Part shown: positions 11,380 to 21,310 of the stretch, in pieces
Numbering within the stretch: the stretch's first letter is position 1
Layout of the letters: every line of letters starts with the position of its first letter
Assembly: GCA_021397845.1 (NCBI GenBank)
Contig: CM038053.1
Coordinates: forward strand, 148,016,041-148,080,040
Length of the DNA: 64,000 bases
Source: Areca catechu
Lineage: Eukaryota; Streptophyta; Magnoliopsida; Arecales; Arecaceae
Reading direction: 5' to 3'
Program-made: the position numbers and the translations under genes
The notes under the pieces: model-generated
Seen by the model: the letters and a program-made list of their open reading frames with translations, nothing else
What the model was told of the DNA's origin: nothing
The model's database searches: none

Positions 11380-11716
11380 TTGACATATGAGAGCGCATCT
11401 GTTCAAGGTACTTGACCATCATGGGATCCCATGCTTCATACTCACCGGAGACTTGGCCCGCTACTAGCTATGAGTTTGTGAAGACCTTCAACGTTTTGAT
11501 GCCCAGCTCATGGGACACCTTGAGCCCTGCAAGGAGTGCTTCGTACTCTTCCTGGTTGTTGGTCACCATGAAGAGGAATCACAAAGTGCATTCTGCAATG
11601 ACCCCATCAGGACTAGCAAGGATTAGGCCAGCTCTGCTTCCTCCTGTGTTGGACGCACCATCCACAAGTAGTATCCATGTTTCTTCCATCGGGGTTCGGT
11701 CCGGCCTGAGCTCAGC
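11380..11716 (-). pseudogene. G0 second (archaeal-type) RNase H
   Basis: Minus-strand reading shows WILLVDGASNTGGSRAGLIL, then NNQEEYEALLAGLKVSHELG, then KVFTNS and QVSGEYEAWDPMM. These are the four blocks of the second RNase H of Tat-lineage elements. The aspartate normally in the VxxDS block is asparagine here, and there are two stops. It is the main reason for the Tat assignment. Confidence 0.8.
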
Positions 11717-12289
11717 CTGTTAGTCTATCTCTTCTGGACTTCCATTGGCCCTGGTGCATTCCACCATGAAATTAGCTAGAACTTGGGCCTTCTGTGCCTT
11801 CCATGGGTGATATGTGATATAAAATTTGCTGAGCTTCGGTGCCCACATGGCTAAGCACTCGGAAGTGTCAGGATGGCTCAAGATAGCCCTCAGGGGCTGA
11901 TCAGTGAGGATGGCAATCGAATGCACTAGAAAATAAGGTCTGAGATGCTGCACAGATGTTATTAGTGCAAAAATATTTTTTTCTGACCGGGTGTACCTGG
12001 TTTTGGCATCACGGAGTAGCTTGCTGGTGTAGTAGACTAGTCAATGAGAGCTGTCCCTATCAGTGCAAACCAACAAGGATCTGACCTCCTCCGGTAAGAC
12101 CGCTAGGTACAAGAGGAGCTCCTCTCCAAGCTCCGGCATGGATAGTAGTGGTGGTGAGGTGAGGAGCTTCTTCAGCCCCTCGAATGCTTCTTGTTATTCT
12201 TCTGTCCAGGTTAAGTCGTTCATCTTTTAGAGGACCTTGAAGAATGGCTGTTAATTCTCAGTAGTGCATGAGATGAAGCAACTCAAAGC
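11717..12289 (-). pseudogene. G0 first RNase H domain
   Basis: Minus-strand frames between RT and the second RNase H include QHLRPYFLVHSIAILTDQPL and WAPKLSKFYITYHPWKAQKA, typical of the end of gypsy RNase H. Stops and frame changes run throughout. RNase H removes the RNA strand during cDNA synthesis. Confidence 0.75.
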
Positions 12290-13110
12290 CGTGATGTGCC
12301 CAGTCAAATATTAGACTCTTTCTTGAAAGTGGGATGCCGCATGTCTGTGATCGCCTGGATCTCTCGGGGTTGGCCTCTATCCACCGTTGGGTCACCTGAA
12401 CCATAGAAATTTTCCCGCTACCTCACCGAAGGTGCACTTGGTGGGATTCAGCTTCATTTGATAGTGATGGAGGTTATCGAAAGCCTTCGTCAAGTCGGCG
12501 ATATGATCCTCCTCTGGGCCGCTCATGACACGCATGTCATCCATGTACACTTGCATGTTGCGACCAATCTGGTCCTTGAAGATCATGCTGACCAAGCACT
12601 GGTAGGTGGCCCCTACATTCTTGTGGCCAAAGGCCATCATCTTGTAAAATACATACCTTGGTCGGTCATGAACGATGTGCACTCCTTGTCTTCTGGATGC
12701 ATGCATATCTGATTATATCTGGAGAACGCATCCACGAAGTTGAGGTACTTGTGACCTGAGGTCACATCCACCAGCTGATCAATCTTAGGGATCAGGAAGC
12801 TATCCTATGGGCATGCCTTGTTGAGGTCGATGTAGTCTATACAGATTCTCCACTTTCTATAAGCTTTCCTAACCATCACCATGTTAGCAAGCCAGTCAGA
12901 TATCATACCTCTCGGATGAAGCCTACCATGAGGAGTTTTTCGACATCCTTATTGATAGCCTTTTGCCGTTCCAGGGTGAAGTTCCTTCTCTTCTGCCAGA
13001 CTTGATGATGGTTGGGATCGACGTTAAGCTTGTGAGTTATCACCTCCGATGGGATACCGGGCATGTTAGCAGCAGTCCAGGCAAAGCATTTGCATTGGCA
13101 TGCAAGAAGT
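12290..13110 (-). pseudogene. G0 reverse transcriptase
   Basis: Blocks in order on the minus strand: MPGIPSEVITHKLNVDPNHH, QKRRNFTLERQKAINKDVEK, GFIREV, YKMMAFGHKNVGATYQCLVS and the catalytic motif VYMDDMRV, then KLNPTKCTFGEVAGKFLWFR. The two aspartates of the active site are kept, but stops and frameshifts separate the blocks. The order and motifs identify Ty3/gypsy RT. Confidence 0.85.
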
Positions 13111-13569
13111 CGAGCAGACGGGATCTCTCTTTTTTGATTAGTAGAGCCCTATCACTTTCGAGGGATCATCCCCCAAAGAAATAGACAACAATCAGCCCGC
13201 TCTTTGGTTCCGATGCTATCAGATCTGGCTGGTCTATGGCAGGGATGAGATCCGCTCCCCTTAAATCCAGGATGGTCTGCCAGCAGTGCTGCACCGGTTA
13301 CCGGGACCCTCTGATCTCTCTGATCTCCCATGGGGTCGGGAACCGGACCAAGAGGCATTTCACGGAGATGATGGCATCAAGCTGATTGAGTCTTAGGTAT
13401 CCATAGATGGCATTATAGGGTCAGGGGAGCTTTATAATAACGAAGGTCACCAGCATGGTGCTATGCTGGGGTGGTGTCCTAGAAGTTATTATGAGTGTAA
13501 TTTCTCCCTCGACTCCGATTGAGTCCCCGATGAAGCCTACCAGAGGTGTAAACATAGGTATTATTTGAT

Positions 13570-13810
13570 CAATGAGCAAATTCATCCTTGCAAAGGCATT
13601 GTAAAAAGGATGTCCGAGAAGCTTCCACTATGTACCATGATTCTTTTTACATGGTGTTTGGCTATCATCATTTCAACGATGACAGCATCATTATTTGGGT
13701 TGTCTAACCCAGTTGGCCCTTCTTCCACATAGGGGAGTACATCATCACTCTCTTCTCTTCCACTAGCCTTTCTTAGGGTTTTTCCTGCTCCCCAGGATAT
13801 CACCCCAACC
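13570..13810 (-). pseudogene. G0 protease remnant
   Basis: Minus-strand reading gives NNDAVIVEMMIAKHHVKRIM and then VHSGSFSDILF. This is the retroviral-type aspartic protease block, with histidine in place of the catalytic aspartate. It lies between gag and RT as expected. Inactive. Confidence 0.75.
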
Positions 13811-15440
13811 AGCTTCTCAATGGGACGGTTGTTGATAGCGAGGGGTCGAGGCCCTCTGGTCTATAACATAGGGGGCACTCCCCTCCACATACTTGTCAAG
13901 GTAGCTGTGCTTAATCAGCTCTTCGATCTTCTACTTCAAGTGGCGGCATTCCACTGTGTCATGGTCATAGTCCCGATGGAAATGGAAGTAGTGGGATTTG
14001 TCCCACCTAGTTGATGGCCTCAGTGGAGGGGGTCAACACATAAAGCACTTGCCCTCGATTTCCATCAGGATCTTTGCCCTAGGGGCGAGGAGAGTGGTGA
14101 AACACTCTCCATCGCCAAGGTTAACCATAGAACTGGACTTCGGTCATGGAACCCACACCTTCTTCTGGTTTTGGCGACTGGACGTCTCCCCGATGGCCTG
14201 CCTCTTTGGGGGCCTCCTGTCCAACTCTCTCCTAGCACGATCCGCCTCCTCGGCATTGATGTACTTCTACGCTCGGAGATGAAACTCCAAGTATGTCTTT
14301 GGGGGCTTCTTGTCAAGGGAGTAGGTGAAGCGGGAGGTTCGTAGTCCCCTCTTCAATGATAGCATGGCGATAGACTCATCGAGGTTGTTGATTTCTAAGG
14401 CGACAGTCTTGAACTAGGATACATACTCGTGGAGGAGTTCCCGGTCGTGCTGTCAGATCGAGAAGAGCCTATCGGTCTCGTGCGGTGCCTTCTTTTAAGC
14501 ATCGAAGTGTACCGTGAACTTTCCCTCCAACGAGGGAAGGAATATATACTTTTATGTTCGAGCATGGAAAAGTAGACTGAGCAGCCTTTCGTAGAGGTGC
14601 GGGGAAGGTGATGCAATGGAGAGCATTGGTGGCCCCCTAGACTCTTATAAGGGCCTTGTACCTTTCAAGGGATCCATGCGATTGGTTGTCCAATCGTAGG
14701 GATCAACCTATGGCATACGAAACCAATTGGAGATCAGTTCCTCTTGGATCCTCTTTGAAAAGGGTGTATGGGTGTCGTAACCCATGGGATCGCTGGGGGA
14801 GCCCTACACTTCCATGAACCCGTGAGCCAAATCCGCCAGCTTGCGCTTACGATCTTCGAGGTGCCTTTCCATTCTATAGTGGATTGCCTCATCAGTCGAC
14901 CCCTCAACGGATGATGTTAGGGGTGAGGGTGGATCGAAGTAGAGGAACTCACACCTAAGTTCCCAGCCATGCTGGTGCTACTGGCATGAGGGCGCACGAT
15001 GGTCCGAGATCAGGGAGCGGCTCCCTCGGTCGATCGAATCACACTGTGGCTACTTGCCATTCGCTTGGTGGGCCTCCCGAGGGGGTGATGCTACATGCGG
15101 TGGCCCCTCCCAGAAGGATCATAGACTGGTGCAAGGATCAGCTACGCGAGCCACCAGAGTCCCTGGCTACTGCAATGTTTCTTGAGAGCATTACCTCTAG
15201 TGGAGCTGGTGCACCATTGCATCCAAGAGCTAGACCTCGTGGGTGAAAATGGTGTACTGGGGGTCTGCCAAAGGTGGCTATGATGGAGCGGGATGATCCC
15301 CCTCTGGGTGTTGGTCACCATGATGAGGGGGGTCCCCCGCTCAATTGGTGGGAGCTTCATGGGCTCACGAGTCACCATCGGACTGTGGGTGCTTGCAGGA
15401 TCTTCCTTGCTATGGGGGAGCGATGTTTTTTTCTAACCGG
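13811..15440 (-). pseudogene. G0 gag region, heavily decayed
   Basis: The minus strand has scattered Tat-type Gag blocks: GATNALHCITFPAPLRKAAQ near 14600, ALEINNLDESIAML near 14380, KKPPKTYLEFHLRA and KYINAEEADRARRELD near 14270, and a cysteine-less region near 13930 reading HDHDTVECRHLK. The part nearest the LTR (15380-14900) is proline-rich. Frameshifts and stops break all of it. Overlapping plus-strand ORFs here have no recognisable content. Confidence 0.7.
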
Positions 15441-15443
15441 TTG

Positions 15444-15462
15444 CCCAAACATGGTGTGCCAA
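15444..15462 (-). other. G0 primer-binding site
   Basis: TGGCACACCATGTTTGGGC on the minus strand lies three bases after the LTR end. It resembles the TGGCGCGCCAGGTAGGGG-type site of Tat elements with several substitutions. The tRNA cannot be fixed from this degenerate copy. Confidence 0.6.
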
Positions 15463-16115
15463 TATGTTGCCACCCGGATCGCCATGGCCTGTAGCTCTGA
15501 CACGACGGGTTCCCGTCTCGCGATCGGCTTGCTAGCTTGCTTGGTGGTCCTGCAAGATAAAGGAAAACATTGGGCTAGAATCTCCGACGAACAAGTCAGT
15601 GGGACGATCAAGGAGAATAGATACCTCTGAGGTGGAGAGCTTCGGAAAGTCTCCGCTTCCAAAGGGTGATAAAAGAGAAGATAAATAACATGAGAACGAA
15701 TGAGTCTTCATTCTCTTCTTTTTTTTTGTTTCTTTGCTTTGCTTCGCTTACCTTTACCTACCTTTTTTCTGTGGGTATTATATTGATGGGAGGCTTTCCA
15801 GTGGATTCCAGGTTCTCTCCTTCGAACGAGGCTTTACGTTGCCCGCTTTTGCCTCACTGTCGGGCTGGTTCTATGCCTGAGCCTCTAGCCATAATGGGAT
15901 GTTTCCACTTTGGAGGAGGCCATTCGGGTGCTACAGGGCATAGGGCAATAGGGGGACACCCTTCTCTGGGTGGTCCAGGCATCTTGTCTTGGAAGCTACA
16001 ATTTCTTAGTCATGCAGTCATCAACGTGTCAGCATACTGCAAGGCTATGTACCAGGCATTGTCGGGATCATGCAGATTGTGCGCACGACTCATTAAAGGA
16101 GTGCCTGCACCGATG

Positions 16116-16308
16116 GCAGGGTATGTGCCACCTCTTAGAGGCTCAAGGTGGCCAGGTACCCCATGGTAGGGTATGCACCACCTCTTAGAGGCTCAGGGTG
16201 GCCAGGTACCCCATGGCAGGGTATGCGCCACCTCTCGAAGGCTCAGGGTGGCCAAGTACACTTTGGTAGAGTATGCACCACCTCTTGGAGACTTAAGGTG
16301 GCCAGGTA
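16116..16308. repeat. Tandem repeat, four 50-bp units, in G0 LTR
   Basis: Units begin at 16116, 16166, 16216 and 16266, each containing GTATGCACCACCTCTTAGAG or a close variant and GGTGGCCAGGTAC. The last unit is cut short. Units differ at several positions, so the array is old. Confidence 0.9.
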
Positions 16309-16408
16309 CTCCGCTGCCTCTATTTTGAATCCTGGCTTCACCCCTCTTTGCTCCGTTGGTGGGAAACCATCCTTTTGGTAAGAGGGCCTACTTCAGAGAG
16401 GCAGACTT

Positions 16409-16912
16409 GACCTCGACCGGCAGATGACTTCAGACGGGAGGCCCATCCAATGAGCCCTACCTCGACAAGGAGCTTACCTCGAAAGGGAGGTCCCTTCTGG
16501 ATAGGCGGACTCGACCTTGACCGGGAATTGACCTCAGACGGGGAGCTTGTCCAATGAGCCCTACCTCGACTTGGAGCTTACCTCAGAAGGGCGATCTCTT
16601 CTAGAGAGGTGGATCGACCTCGACTGGGAGCTGACCTCAGATAGGGGGCCCATATAATGAGCCTTGCCTTGATTGGGAGCTTAACATGGAAGGGCAATCC
16701 CTTCTAAAGAGGTGGACTCAGCCTCGACCGAGAGCTAACCTGAGATGGGGGGCCCGCCCAATGAGCCATGCCTCGACTGGGAGCTTATCTCGGAAGGGTG
16801 GTTCCTTCTGGAGAGGTGAACTAGACCTTGACCTGGAGTTGACCTCAGATGGGGGCCCGCCCAATAAGCCTTGCCTCGATTGGGAGCTGACCTTATAATG
16901 GCGTTCCCTTTG
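16409..16912. repeat. Tandem repeat, five ~104-bp units, in G0 LTR
   Basis: Units begin at 16409, 16513, 16616, 16720 and 16824. Shared landmarks are GACCTCGACCGGGAGCTGAC, a purine-rich GGGGGCCCGCCCAATGAGCC and GGAGCTTACCTC. The last unit is incomplete. Confidence 0.9.
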
Positions 16913-17109
16913 GTTCTTTGTCATGCGACCTTGCCTAGGTGGTTGGCTTCTCGCTGACTGTGTGATGCGGGACATCAAAACCCATAAGGGTTTTTATTCT
17001 TTTTCTTCCAGATTTTTTTTATTTTTATTCCAACTATTCCGCTTATGTCCATTATTCCCACAATATTCCTACTTATCCCTGACTTATCCCTATCATCTTC
17101 TTCCACATT

Positions 17110-17660
17110 TTTGACTAGATCCATGCCCCCATACCCTCTGTTCAAAGCCAACACCACTGATAACAACCAGATCGCCTCCCTTCCCAATGTCGGCCACCTA
17201 ACCCACCACCGCCGGAGCTCCTCTATGCAGCAGATCCATCATCCACCTGCCCCATGATGACCTTCTCCATCCCATCTCCACATTGCCTCAGACCTGGAAA
17301 AACTCATAGAGATCCACCACCTCGTCGATCTGGACACTGCCCACCGGCTGCTCCAAGGGCTACGGCTTCCTCCTTTTCCCTCCACCGCCACTCCGCCCGC
17401 AGCACCCTCCTACAACCCCCAAGAATGGGCACAGCCTTAAAGCCATTGTCCACCATCAGATCAAAGCCACTGATGCCCCGCCAGATCTTCACTCAGCTCC
17501 CCATCGGACGACTGCTCCAGCTGCCGGCCATGCCACCGCCTTCCCCAGCACTGATGCTAGCGAAGCCTCCCCGTAAGCCCTTCATCCCCATCCGCCATTC
17601 CCTCAGTTCCACGGTCATAGAGAAGAACCTGCATAGATCTCGAAGCAGAATAGCTTTGCA
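17110..17660 (+). other. Gene-like GC-rich segment inside A1 5' LTR
   Basis: A CT-rich leader-like stretch (16980-17110) is followed by a GC-rich, proline- and serine-rich region with overlapping ORFs. One frame shows LIEIHHLVDLD. The counterpart at 18550-19095 in the 3' LTR shows the matching LIEIHRLVDLD, because the LTRs are copies. Base composition differs sharply from the AT-rich sequence after 17740. It could be a captured host exon. I do not recognise the protein, and stops interrupt the frame. Confidence 0.4.
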
Positions 17661-18029
17661 CAAATCTAGAATTTGTACACTTCTCAAAGCTGGAATTTTT
17701 TTGCATAGTTATCAAGCTTGCAAAGCTTTCAGAGCAAATCAACATGGATCCTGATACGAACCTTTTTTAGGCACAGATCTTGATGCATTCAAATTATATT
17801 TTATTTATTTTAATTTTTTTAATCTGGATGTATCGATTAGTATGAAACTATTTTGATTTCAAGTTTGTTTTAGATTAGAATTATTAGTTTGAAATCTAGT
17901 AGGATTGAGCTAGGTTTTATCTATATCTTGTAAGAGGGTTGGAAAGTCTATAAATATCATCCTTAGTTCTTTGTAAAAAAATTAGTGAAAAAATATGAGT
18001 TTTTAGAAGAGTGATTCTTCTGTCTCCGA

Positions 18030-18225
18030 AAGGAGTGGGTGTGAGGTTCGTTTTTCCTTCGCCTTTGGGCGTCGAGGGGTATGAGACCCAATGCCTTTGC
18101 TTTCGAGCACGAGGGTGTGAGGCCCTAATTATCCTTTGTTCTTCAAAACATCGCGAGGGTGTGAGACCCTTTTCCTTTGTTCTTCGGAACATCGTGGTGT
18201 GTGAGGCCCTAGTTATCCCTTCTTG
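18030..18225 (+). repeat. Tandem ~45-bp repeats in A1 5' LTR
   Basis: Four or five degenerate units contain GGTGTGAGGCCC, a CCTTTGTTCTTCGGAACATCG-like stretch and spacer. Matching arrays lie at 19470-19665 (A1 3' LTR), 23880-24065 (A2 left LTR) and 31560-31805 (A2 right LTR), so the array is a family trait. Confidence 0.8.
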
Positions 18226-18395
18226 ACCCTAATCCTAGGAGATTTCTCAGCTCTCCAATGATCTTCCTAGCCTTGTCCCCCATCAATTTGGTATCAGAGC
18301 AGGAGAGGATTAGAGCTAGTGAAAAAAAAGGAAAAAAAAATAGTTGCAGCATCGAGCCTGACTCGACAGAGTCGAGTTATCCTTACCTTAGGGAA

Positions 18396-19726
18396 TGATG
18401 GGGACACCAAAACCAATCCAGGTTTTTTTTCTTTTTCTTCCAGATTTTTTTTATTTTTATTCCAGCTATTCTATTTATTCCTACTATTCCCACTATATTC
18501 TTACTTATCCCTGACTTATCCCCAACTTATCCCTGTCATCTTCTTCCACCTTTTTGCCCAGATACAAGCCCCCATTCCCTCCGTTCCTAGCCGATGCCAC
18601 CAACAACAACCGGATCACCTCCCTTCCCTATGCTGGCACCCAACCCTTCACCGCTAGAGCCTCCTTGTGTAGCAGATCCGTCGTTCACCTCCTACCACGA
18701 TGACCTCCGCCATCCCATCTCCACACCACCTTGGACCCGGACAATCTCATCGAGATCCACCGCCTCGTCGATCTGGACCCTGCCCACTGACCACTCCAAG
18801 GGCTATGGCTTCCTCCTTTTTCCACCACCGCCGCTCTGCCCGCAGTGCCATCCTCCAATCCCCAAGAATGAGCATAGCCTTGAAGCCATCACCCACCGTA
18901 GATCAAGACCATCGATGCCCTGCCAGATCTTCACACCGCTCCCCGTCGTCTGCCTGTTCCAGCCGCCGACAATGCCGCCACCTTCCCTAGTGCTGACGCC
19001 GATGAAGCCTCCCTATAAGCCCTTCTTCCCCATCCACCATTCCCTTTATTCAGTGGCCACAGAAAAGAACTTGCACAGATCTCAATGCAGAACAGCTTCG
19101 CATGGATCTCAAAGATACACGCTTCTCAAAGCAAGAATTTTTTGCATAGTTATCAAGCCTGCACAAATTCTAGAGCAATTTAGCATGGATCTTGATACTA
19201 ACCTTTTTCTTGGCACAGATCTTGATGCATTCGGGTTATATTTTATTTATTTTAATCTTTTTAATTTGGATGTATTGATTAGTATGAAATGTTTTAATTT
19301 CAACTTTGTTTTGGATTAGAATTATTAGTTTGAAGTTTGGTAGGATTGAGATAGGTTTTATCTTTATCTTGTAAGAGGGTTGGAAAGTCTATAAATACCA
19401 CCCTCAATTCTTTGTAGAAAAATTAGTAAAAAAAGATGAGTTTTAGAAGAGTGATTCTTCTGCCTTCGAAAGGAGTGGGTGTGAGGCATGTTTTTCCTTC
19501 GTCTTTAGGTGTTGAGGGGTGTGAGAACCTATGCCTTCACTTTCGAGCATCGAGGAGCGTGAGGCCCTAATCTTCTTTTGTTCTTCGAAACATCACGTGG
19601 TGTGAGGCCCTTTTCCTTTGTTCTTCGGAATGTCGCGGGGTGTGAGGCCCTAGTTATCCCTTCTTGACCCTAATCCAAGGAGACTTCTCAACTCTCCAAC
19701 GATCCTCCTAGCCTTGTCCTCCATCA
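18396..19726 (+). repeat. A1 3' LTR
   Basis: 1331 bp, homologous to 16963-18285 with many substitutions and small indels. A1 is therefore clearly older than C1 or G4. It ends CCATCA, followed by the TSD CTATG. Confidence 0.88.
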
Positions 19727-19801
19727 CTATGGCCGTCTATAGGTTCCATGTCAACGGGTGTCGCCACAACAGTCGACGTCAGCGGATGTCGCCATATCAC
19801 A
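19727..19801 (-). repeat. G0 5' LTR, distal 75 bp beyond A1
   Basis: This piece contains the G0 LTR start, TGTGATATGG on the minus strand, and three related GTCGCCA-type words. Its right edge is the junction with C2 gag. Confidence 0.7.
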
Positions 19802-20111
19802 CTCCATAAAGCTCTTTAAGATTGAGCAAAATGGACTGAGATTCCATTTGCTCATATTGCCTCTTTAATTCATTGCTCATAAAGGACAATATGATGCACT
19901 TGACAGTCATGCTATTATTCTGCCATATTTTATATATGGCTCTTTCCTTAGTAGCATCCTCACCTACTAGTTCTAGGTCAAGAGAATCGAGGATATAGGT
20001 AATCTTTTTATGAGCTAATACAATCCTCAGGTTCCTCAACTAGTCCACATAATTCGAACTAATCAACTTGTTGGCATCCAAGATGCCTCACAGTGAAAGA
20101 GTAGAAGCCAT
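19802..20111 (-). pseudogene. gag: C2 Gag, N-terminal part with stops
   Basis: The start codon is at 20111-20109. The reading begins MASTLSL and continues as GILDANKLISSNYVD and LRNLRIVLAHKKITYILDSL, ending in ILLNLKELYG where G0 breaks it. It aligns with C1 Gag residues 1-102. A TGA after SL and a TAG before LRNL make it non-functional. The rest of gag should lie left of this window, beyond G0. Confidence 0.85.
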
Positions 20112-20306
20112 AATGTAAAATCTATATTAAGTAAAAAACAATAATAAGCAGACCACTCATGATGATATTCACAATTGGATAAGGACTTTTGTATCTAATT
20201 GTGTCTCCCACTATTTCTTTCAAATATAATAACCTTTAACTATAGTAACCAGGAAACCCTGCCAAGGATTCCTTAGTGAGGTTGAGATCCCAATTCCTCA
20301 TGAATG

Positions 20307-20611
20307 CCTTGTGTTAATTATGACAAACACCCATGAGTTCAAGGGTAGGAAAAATTCTTTCCAATTGCAACCCATGCAACTCTCAATATAACACCTACCT
20401 CTAAGATACTTATAGCCTTATATTAATCACAACAAACTATAATGTCTTGGTTTAGTCAAACCCTTCATTTCCATATAGACATGTTTGATAAATATTGCCC
20501 TTGTGTCAATCACAACAAAGCAACACCACCAATCATGCCATAAAACATAAAAATACACCAAAAAAAATATCATATCAAATCCAAGAGTAGGCCTTGTGTC
20601 AATCACAGCAA
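20307..20611 (-). repeat. Four spaced leader repeats in C2
   Basis: Degenerate copies near 20307, 20416, 20498 and 20591 read TTTGTTGTGATTGACACAAG on the minus strand, with arms TTGTG and CACAA. They correspond to the four palindromic repeats in the C1 leader, with similar number and spacing. Confidence 0.75.
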
Positions 20612-20739
20612 ACCTATTATAGTTTTTGACATAGATTTAGCTTAGCATGAAGAAAGGCAATTTGTAGTCTGCTTAATCAATTAGCATTTCTAATTTAGGG
20701 TTTGGATATGACAAAATTGGCCAGGTAAGTGGAAGAGAT

Positions 20740-20866
20740 GAGGGGGTTTCCCTGTTGCTTTCCTTAGACACCAATTAAACTAGCCAGGTCAGAAAATGAA
20801 ACCAATTAAAAATCTCATTCCCTTTACCTTCCCAGAACCACTTGCCTAGACACCAATTGGTTGATA
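20740..20866 (-). other. Leader module H2 in C2
   Basis: On the minus strand it reads GTGTCTAGGCAAGTGGTTCT, later GACCTGGC, then AATTGGTGTCTAAGGAAAGC. It is collinear with C1 3768-3870. The CCAAT arm of the palindrome is damaged here. Confidence 0.65.
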
Positions 20867-21052
20867 AATCCTAATCGAATTTGCATCATGATTAACTTAC
20901 ACTATGACTAAATATAATTTTAATGAGTGCTTTTAAGGTCTCATACACATCCTAATTAATCATGTCATCATGACACTCATTCCAGCAAATAAATATATTA
21001 ACCCTAATATACATAACGTGAGCATGATTGTAACAAAAATCCATTCACCTCA

Positions 21053-21193
21053 ATTGTTCATGGGATAAAGCCATAAGGTACCCCTACACGCCATAGGAGA
21101 GACCCCATTGAATGGGAAGAGAGGGCCTTGAAATCCTAATTAGCTCCTATGACCGGACGGCCATGGTGGCTAACCTAATCCAATGTAGTTACT
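21053..21193 (-). other. Leader module H1 in C2
   Basis: On the minus strand it reads CACCATGGCCGTCCGGTCAT, stem arm GTCATAGGAG (21153-21144), a loop with CTCTTCCCATTC, second arm CTCCTATGGC (21099-21090), then GTGTAGGGGTACC. The whole ~160 bp is closely similar to S2 51890-52031 and more distantly to the leaders of G1, G3 and G4. Confidence 0.75.
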
Positions 21194-21296
21194 AGGATAT
21201 AACATATCTCATATGTAATATGAACTAATCATGCATCGATTCATAGCATAGCAAGCAATCAACACTAAATAGATTACTAATTGCATGCATCAAGAT

Positions 21297-21309
21297 GGCT
21301 ATGATATCA
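21297..21309 (-). other. C2 primer-binding site, degenerate
   Basis: TGATATCATAGCC on the minus strand, one base after the LTR end. It differs from TGGTATCAGAGCC at two positions. Confidence 0.75.
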
Positions 21310-21310
21310 T

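Larger units (their letters stand above)
15465..16962 (-). repeat. G0 5' LTR, larger part
   Basis: On the minus strand the LTR runs from 19801 to 15465 with A1 inside it; without A1 and its duplicated target it is about 1.57 kb. It starts TGTGATATGG and ends GGCAACA. It holds two tandem arrays (16116-16308 and 16409-16912). No coding content was seen. Confidence 0.75.
16963..19726 (+). mobile_element. A1: small non-autonomous LTR element (two 1.3-kb LTRs, 110-bp interior)
   Basis: LTRs at 16963-18285 and 18396-19726 start TGATGSGGACAYC and end TGTCCYCCATCA, giving strong terminal inverted repeats. The interior is only a tRNA-Met primer-binding site (18289-18300), two A-rich stretches, and CTCGACAGAGTCGAG before a short purine run. 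Flanks CTGTG (16958-16962) and CTATG (19727-19731) form a TSD with one change. It encodes no replication protein. Its primer site and final 30 bp resemble those of chromoviruses G2-G4, so it probably uses their enzymes; that is inferred. Confidence 0.9.
1..19801 (-). mobile_element. G0: Ty3/gypsy element, Tat type, decayed and split (3' end outside window)
   Basis: Read on the minus strand the order is 5' LTR (19801-15465), primer-binding site, gag, protease, RT, RNase H, a second archaeal-type RNase H, and integrase reaching the left edge. Two RNase H domains before integrase is the Tat-lineage layout. C1 (913-10816) splits the integrase and A1 (16963-19726) splits the 5' LTR. All domains carry stops and frameshifts. 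The LTR starts TGTGATATGG (minus) at 19801, where it breaks the gag of C2; CTCCA at 19802-19806 is the expected TSD, with its partner outside the window. The 3' LTR is also outside. Confidence 0.88.

Noticed and set aside
11380..13110. Endogenous pararetrovirus (caulimovirus) origin for G0
   Set aside because: G0 has an integrase, LTRs and a second RNase H in Tat order; no movement or coat protein was seen.
11400..15640. Many plus-strand ORFs across 11.4-15.6 kb as genes
   Set aside because: They are opposite-strand shadows of the decayed G0 gag and pol on the minus strand and have no protein-like features.
17045..17754. Overlapping plus-strand ORFs of 60-170 codons in the A1 LTR as host genes
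   Set aside because: They lie wholly inside LTRs, recur in the second LTR at 18594-19319, and no frame is conserved end to end. Kept only as a possible captured segment.
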